The notes below the pieces were generated by a model. The model was not told where the DNA came from and did not search any database. It saw only the letters and a list, made by a program, of their open reading frames with translations. Below are positions 60,719 through 64,000 of a stretch of 64,000 bases of DNA, in pieces. The position numbers and the translations under genes were made by a program. The DNA is from Gottfriedia acidiceleris. GTDB taxonomy: Bacteria; Bacillota; Bacilli; Bacillales; Bacillaceae_G. Location: the NCBI RefSeq assembly GCF_002128425.1, contig NZ_NESS01000010.1, forward strand, positions 62,001 to 126,000, written 5' to 3'. Position 1 is the stretch's first letter; every line of letters starts with the position of its first letter.

Positions 60719-61615
60719 ATGAACTTTGAACAACTAGAATATGTTGTTAGTATCGCGAATGAGAAGTCAATCTCAAAAGCCGCGAAAAAATTGCATATTT
60801 CTCCTTCAGGGGTTAGTCAAGCCATTAGTCAACTTGAAAGAGAATTAGAAATAAATATATTTAATCGATCTAGAGGCGGAATTACTTTAACTTATGAGGG
60901 AGAGTTAGTATTATCTAGGTCTATTGAAATTTTAAATAATTTGAAAGAATTAAAAGAACAGCTTTCGGATTTTAAGGAAACTAGAGTAAAACATATGAAA
61001 ATAGCATGTGCTCCTACTTTTACTTATACAATTCACGAAGTATTAAAAAAATACTCAGGAAATAACAACGAAGCTACTATTGAATTAATTGAACAAGGTA
61101 CACCTCAGATCATTAACAATTTAACAAAAGATGACTATGACTTAGCGTTAGTTGTATCTTCAAAAGCGGAACTAGAAAAGGAAAATAATATTAATTTCGA
61201 ATTTTTAAGCAAGGGAAATATTTGTATCATAGTTGGCAAAAATTCTCATTTATATGAATTAGATTATGTTACAGCTGAAGATTTACTTCATCAAAAAGTT
61301 ATTATGTATAATTTATCCAATAAAGGCTTTCTACAATTAGCTAAAAAATATAAAAATGAAATCGTTCTAAAATCAAATCGTACAATGACGCTTATTGAAT
61401 TAATAAAGGAAGGCCGCGTATTTACATTTGTGCATAATACAACTTTAAAACATTTTCCTGAAGTCATAAGTGGCGAATTAAAAGTAATCCCAATTAAAGA
61501 AACAGATTATATTTATCAGGACTTTTGGTTAATTTCTCCAATAACCAAAGAAAATACAAGTGACAAAAATGAATTTATAAAGTGTGTAAAAGATCATTTA
61601 AATGGTATTTCTTAA
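60719..61615 (+). CDS. LysR-family transcriptional regulator
   Basis: A 298-aa regulator. N-terminal winged helix FEQLEYVVSIANEKSISKAAKKLHISPSGVSQAISQLERELEINIF-type region (residues 3-48; key hallmark AAKKLHIS and SQAISQLE) and a C-terminal periplasmic-binding-fold sensor. Ribosome binding site TAGGAGG. It is divergent from the NarL-type gene over about 230 nt; the targets are unknown. Confidence 0.9.
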   Translation: MNFEQLEYVVSIANEKSISKAAKKLHISPSGVSQAISQLERELEINIFNRSRGGITLTYEGELVLSRSIEILNNLKELKEQLSDFKETRVKHMKIACAPTFTYTIHEVLKKYSGNNNEATIELIEQGTPQIINNLTKDDYDLALVVSSKAELEKENNINFEFLSKGNICIIVGKNSHLYELDYVTAEDLLHQKVIMYNLSNKGFLQLAKKYKNEIVLKSNRTMTLIELIKEGRVFTFVHNTTLKHFPEVISGELKVIPIKETDYIYQDFWLISPITKENTSDKNEFIKCVKDHLNGIS

Positions 61616-61620
61616 TAAAA

Positions 61621-61660
61621 AACGCTAAATGATACAAAATAAATTTGTACAATTAGCGTT
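61621..61660. terminator. Bidirectional terminator
   Basis: Outer stem AACGCTAA (61621-61628) / TTAGCGTT (61653-61660), inner TACAAA/TTTGTA, with A6 before and T8 after. Shared by the LysR gene and the phosphatase gene. Confidence 0.85.
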
Positions 61661-61674
61661 TTTTTTAATATTTT

Positions 61675-62103
61675 TTAAGCAGTAGGAAAAATCTTTTTTA
61701 AAGATTCCTTCATATCGGGATTCGATTTAATTGTTGGACGTATTGCTCTTGTCATTTCTTCGGCTTCTTCAATTGTTTCTGCTTTATTTAGCGCAAGTAA
61801 TGCTCCTATTGCCACAGTACCTGCACGTGTATTACCTCCACCACAATGGAAATATACTTTTTGATCATTTTGATAAGCTTCTACAACATGATCAATTGCT
61901 CTTTTAAGTGTTTCTGCTTGCTCCTCTTTATCATCAACAATCGGACTATGTACACGGTTAATTTGAGGGTCGACCTCATAATTTTTTACTCTCAGATCAA
62001 AAACAATATCTGCCTTTTCGTTTTCCATCATGTCTTTAACGTCATCTGCCCCACCGAAAAAAACACGATCCTTTATTAATTCTTGATAATTCTTGTTACT
62101 CAT
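61675..62103 (-). CDS. Protein-tyrosine-phosphatase-like protein
   Basis: A 142-aa protein with the cysteine phosphatase loop VYFHCGGGNTRAG (nucleophile Cys87, Arg93; HCx5R) and an upstream DLRVKNYEVD region as possible general acid. It resembles the small bacterial dual-specificity or Siw14-like phosphatases; the substrate is unknown. TTGGAGG ribosome binding site. The MBL-fold gene lies 33 nt upstream on the same strand, so they form a likely operon. Confidence 0.8.
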   Translation of the reverse strand: MSNKNYQELIKDRVFFGGADDVKDMMENEKADIVFDLRVKNYEVDPQINRVHSPIVDDKEEQAETLKRAIDHVVEAYQNDQKVYFHCGGGNTRAGTVAIGALLALNKAETIEEAEEMTRAIRPTIKSNPDMKESLKKIFPTA

Positions 62104-62136
62104 TTATTTGCCTCCAAATACGATTTTTTAATCTTT

Positions 62137-62883
62137 TCATTTAAGGATTTCACTTAATCTTCCATTTATATTTCCCTCAAACAATCCACCATGATAACAG
62201 ATCACTTTTTCAATATCTAATGTCAATAAACCTTCAATAGATTTTAAGGATTGTTCAATATCAAATGTGTATAGTGGGTTTGAAGGATTTAATAAACCAT
62301 TTTCAATCATTAGTGCATCTCCGGCAACTAATGTTTTCGATTCTTTATGATAAAAGCTTATATGTCCTGGTGTATGTCCAGCAGTGTCAATTACTGAAAT
62401 ACCACCACAAATTGGCAAATCATTTCCTGGTGTAACAACATGGTTAACTTTACCCTTTGGTGGATTTTCTAATCTGTTTTTAAATGCTTTTCGAAATTCT
62501 TCTGATGTATCTGCTGGTAATGACGCTACTGCTTTTGCTATTTTTTCTGGTGTAATTTTAATCAGTAACTTTTCACCTTGAATATAAGGTTTTTCTATTT
62601 CACTTGCATAGACTTCAATATTGTTAGTAGACTCTTCTACAATAACAGAAAGACTTCCAATGTGATCAATATCTTGATGAGTAATAAGAATTTTATTAAG
62701 TTTTTCAAATGGTACTCCTACTTGTTCAATACAATTTCGAAATTCGTTTAATTGTCCTGGATAGCCTGTATCTATTAATACAACATCTACGTCATCCCAA
62801 ATTAGTGTTGGATGAATTGTATTTGTCATACCATTTGAATTCATCGTAATGGTTAACATTTGGATCCTACTTCTACCAAGCAT
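62137..62883 (-). CDS. MBL-fold metallo-hydrolase
   Basis: A 248-aa metallo-beta-lactamase-fold hydrolase. Metal motif LITHQDIDHIGS (His69, Asp71, Asp73, His74; Asp replaces the second His of HxHxDH, a known variant), DTAGHTPGHISFYHKES and VAGDALMI, with the last His in CYHGG. The substrate is unknown, possibly a thioester or lactone. GGGAG ribosome binding site. First gene of a pair with the tyrosine-phosphatase-like gene. Confidence 0.87.
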   Translation of the reverse strand: MLGRSRIQMLTITMNSNGMTNTIHPTLIWDDVDVVLIDTGYPGQLNEFRNCIEQVGVPFEKLNKILITHQDIDHIGSLSVIVEESTNNIEVYASEIEKPYIQGEKLLIKITPEKIAKAVASLPADTSEEFRKAFKNRLENPPKGKVNHVVTPGNDLPICGGISVIDTAGHTPGHISFYHKESKTLVAGDALMIENGLLNPSNPLYTFDIEQSLKSIEGLLTLDIEKVICYHGGLFEGNINGRLSEILK

Positions 62884-63042
62884 AAAATCACTCCCGAACT
62901 AGATTTTATTTCCAAGTATTATCGTAACGATTAAAATCCATTGAGTCAATACAAAATATTTTATTATAACACAAACATTTTTATTTATCAATAAGCAAAT
63001 TGATTTATTAAAATGTAATTTTTAACATTTACTCGAAAAAAA

Positions 63043-63074
63043 ACTAGATATACTAATCTTTAAGTATATCTAGT
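63043..63074 (-). terminator. Terminator downstream of the acyl-CoA carboxylase gene
   Basis: Perfect 12-bp stem ACTAGATATACT (63043-63054) / AGTATATCTAGT (63063-63074), 8-nt loop, eight-base T-run on the minus strand. The 100 nt between it and the stop also hold a 9-bp inverted repeat ACTGTGAAA/TTTCACAGT (63078-63086, 63113-63121). Confidence 0.85.
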
Positions 63075-63173
63075 CACACTGTGAAATATGCTCTTGTCAT
63101 CTCGACCAAGATTTTCACAGTAAAGGAAGTTTAGTGAGATTGGTTTCTACTCCTCACATACTCTCTCTACTTT

Positions 63174-64000
63174 TTAAAGAGGTATATTTCCATGTTTCTT
63201 TTTAGGTCGTGTTTCACTTTTTGTTCTTAACATTTCTAAGGATTGTTTTAAGACTTTTCGTGTATCTCTTGGATCAATAACATCATCTACCATACCGTGA
63301 GAAGCTGCAACATATGGGTTTGCAAACATTTCTCTGTATTCTGAAATTTTTTCAGCACGAGTCGCAATTGGATCGATACTTTGATTAATTTCTTTTGCGA
63401 AGATAATATTCGCTGCTCCTTCTGGTCCCATTACGGCGATTTCTGCATTTGGCCAAGCGTATACTACATCTGCACCAATTGCTTTAGAATTCATTGCTAC
63501 GTATGCTCCTCCATATGCTTTTCTTAAGATTACAGTAATTTTTGGAACTGTAGCTTCTGAATAAGCATATAAAATTTTAGCTCCGTGACGAATTATTCCA
63601 CCATGCTCCTGGTTTACACCTGGGAAGAAACCTGTTACATCTTCAAATGTAATTAAAGGAATATTAAACGAATCACAAAGACGAATAAATCTTGCAAGTT
63701 TATCAGAAGAATTAATATCAAGACCACCTGCCATTACTTTTGGCTGATTAGCAATGATTCCAACGCTATGTCCATCAATACGTCCAAATCCGATCACAAC
63801 GTTTTTTGCAAAGTTTGGTTGTACTTCCATGAAGTCTCCATTGTCAAGAATTTGCTCAATCACTTTTCTTACATCGTAAACTTTCGTAGATTCAATTGGA
63901 ACTAAGTCAATTAGGTCTTCTCTCCAATCATCTTTTTCGAAGAAAGGAACTCCTTCTGGTTTTTCATTATTATTTTGAGGTAAAAAGCTGATTAGTCTGC
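63174..64000 (-). CDS. Acyl-CoA carboxylase beta subunit, 3' part (propionyl-CoA carboxylase/MmdA-like)
   Basis: The frame stays open to the window edge, so only the C-terminal 275 residues are seen and the start lies outside. The visible part is the carboxyltransferase C-terminal domain: GFGRIDGHSVGIIANQP, TFEDVTGFFPGVNQEHGGIIRHGAK, VILRKAYGGAYVAMNSK and AVMGPEGAANIIF. The segment RLISFLPQNN near the edge is also typical. The enzyme transfers carboxyl groups to propionyl- or methylmalonyl-CoA-type substrates; which one cannot be told. An internal Met at 63863 is not the start. Confidence 0.92.
   Translation of the reverse strand, partial: RLISFLPQNNNEKPEGVPFFEKDDWREDLIDLVPIESTKVYDVRKVIEQILDNGDFMEVQPNFAKNVVIGFGRIDGHSVGIIANQPKVMAGGLDINSSDKLARFIRLCDSFNIPLITFEDVTGFFPGVNQEHGGIIRHGAKILYAYSEATVPKITVILRKAYGGAYVAMNSKAIGADVVYAWPNAEIAVMGPEGAANIIFAKEINQSIDPIATRAEKISEYREMFANPYVAASHGMVDDVIDPRDTRKVLKQSLEMLRTKSETRPKKKHGNIPL

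Noticed and set aside
63078-63121. ACTGTGAAA / TTTCACAGT inverted repeat considered as a Rex or FNR site
   Set aside because: The arms are 26 nt apart, too far for either factor, and it lies downstream of a stop codon rather than in a promoter.
63174-63863. A complete 229-aa carboxylase subunit starting at 63863
   Set aside because: The same frame continues with family-typical sequence to the window edge, so the gene is truncated by the window, not short.

Overview
The window looks like a chromosomal segment of a low-GC Gram-positive member of the Bacillaceae. The reasons are the very AT-rich intergenic DNA, strong AGGAGG-type ribosome binding sites, frequent GTG/TTG starts, and best family matches to Bacillus genes (HelD, NamA/YqjM, YerA, XpaC/YaaN, PonA, NasDEF, PucA/PucB-like proteins). 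The genus cannot be fixed from the sequence alone. No rRNA, tRNA, CRISPR array, insertion sequence or prophage was seen. Most genes lie on the minus strand, in short operons bounded by clear hairpin terminators.

Region by region. 0-9 kb: small genes, an orphan formate/nitrite-type channel, an Old Yellow Enzyme, an ABC-2 transporter and the RNA-polymerase-recycling helicase HelD. 9-14 kb: an azlC-azlD-yerA operon facing a divergent MocR-type regulator across two near-identical long dyads that overlap both promoters. 13.7-17.1 kb: a BcrAB-type ABC transporter enclosed by its response regulator and histidine kinase, with four hexamers spaced about 11 bp apart upstream of the transporter. 17-28.5 kb: a sugar-efflux-type MFS protein, a HAD phosphatase, an AraC regulator, an xpaC-like/vWA/telA (yaaN-like) operon, PBP1 (PonA) and a hydrolase. 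28.6-29.3 kb: a small membrane peptide and a compact holin-like toxin gene with a structured RNA tail, a likely type I toxin-antitoxin locus.

29.4-46.4 kb: a sporulation-kinase-like histidine kinase, a MocA/XdhC pair, a secreted SGNH hydrolase, secreted or hypothetical proteins, a protein-kinase-like protein with a His/Arg/Ser tail, a CNT nucleoside transporter, a DeoR/Gfo-Idh-MocA/UPF0303 operon, a metallophosphoesterase, an RtcB RNA ligase, a histidine phosphatase, a secreted-protein gene interrupted by an in-frame TGA, and a Dph6-like ATPase.

46.6-54 kb: a 78-aa protein expressed from a promoter buried in a 19-bp dyad, a NUDIX hydrolase, and the assimilatory nitrite reductase operon nasD-nasE-nasF-sirB-nirC. 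That operon is preceded by a perfect Rex-type palindrome exactly between its -35 and -10. The small subunit NasE has lost both Rieske histidines. 54-64 kb: a DUF1801 protein with an MFS transporter, a 52-bp tandem repeat, a Baeyer-Villiger monooxygenase and esterase operon facing a LuxR-type regulator, an atypical NarL-type regulator without a phosphoacceptor, a LysR regulator, a tyrosine-phosphatase-like protein, an MBL-fold hydrolase, and the 3' part of an acyl-CoA carboxylase beta subunit running off the right edge.

No single locus can be proved from sequence to be a new system. The best candidates are the MocR/AzlCD/YerA unit, the xpaC-vWA-telA operon, the kinase with its own possible substrate tail, the type I toxin locus, and the RtcB neighbourhood.
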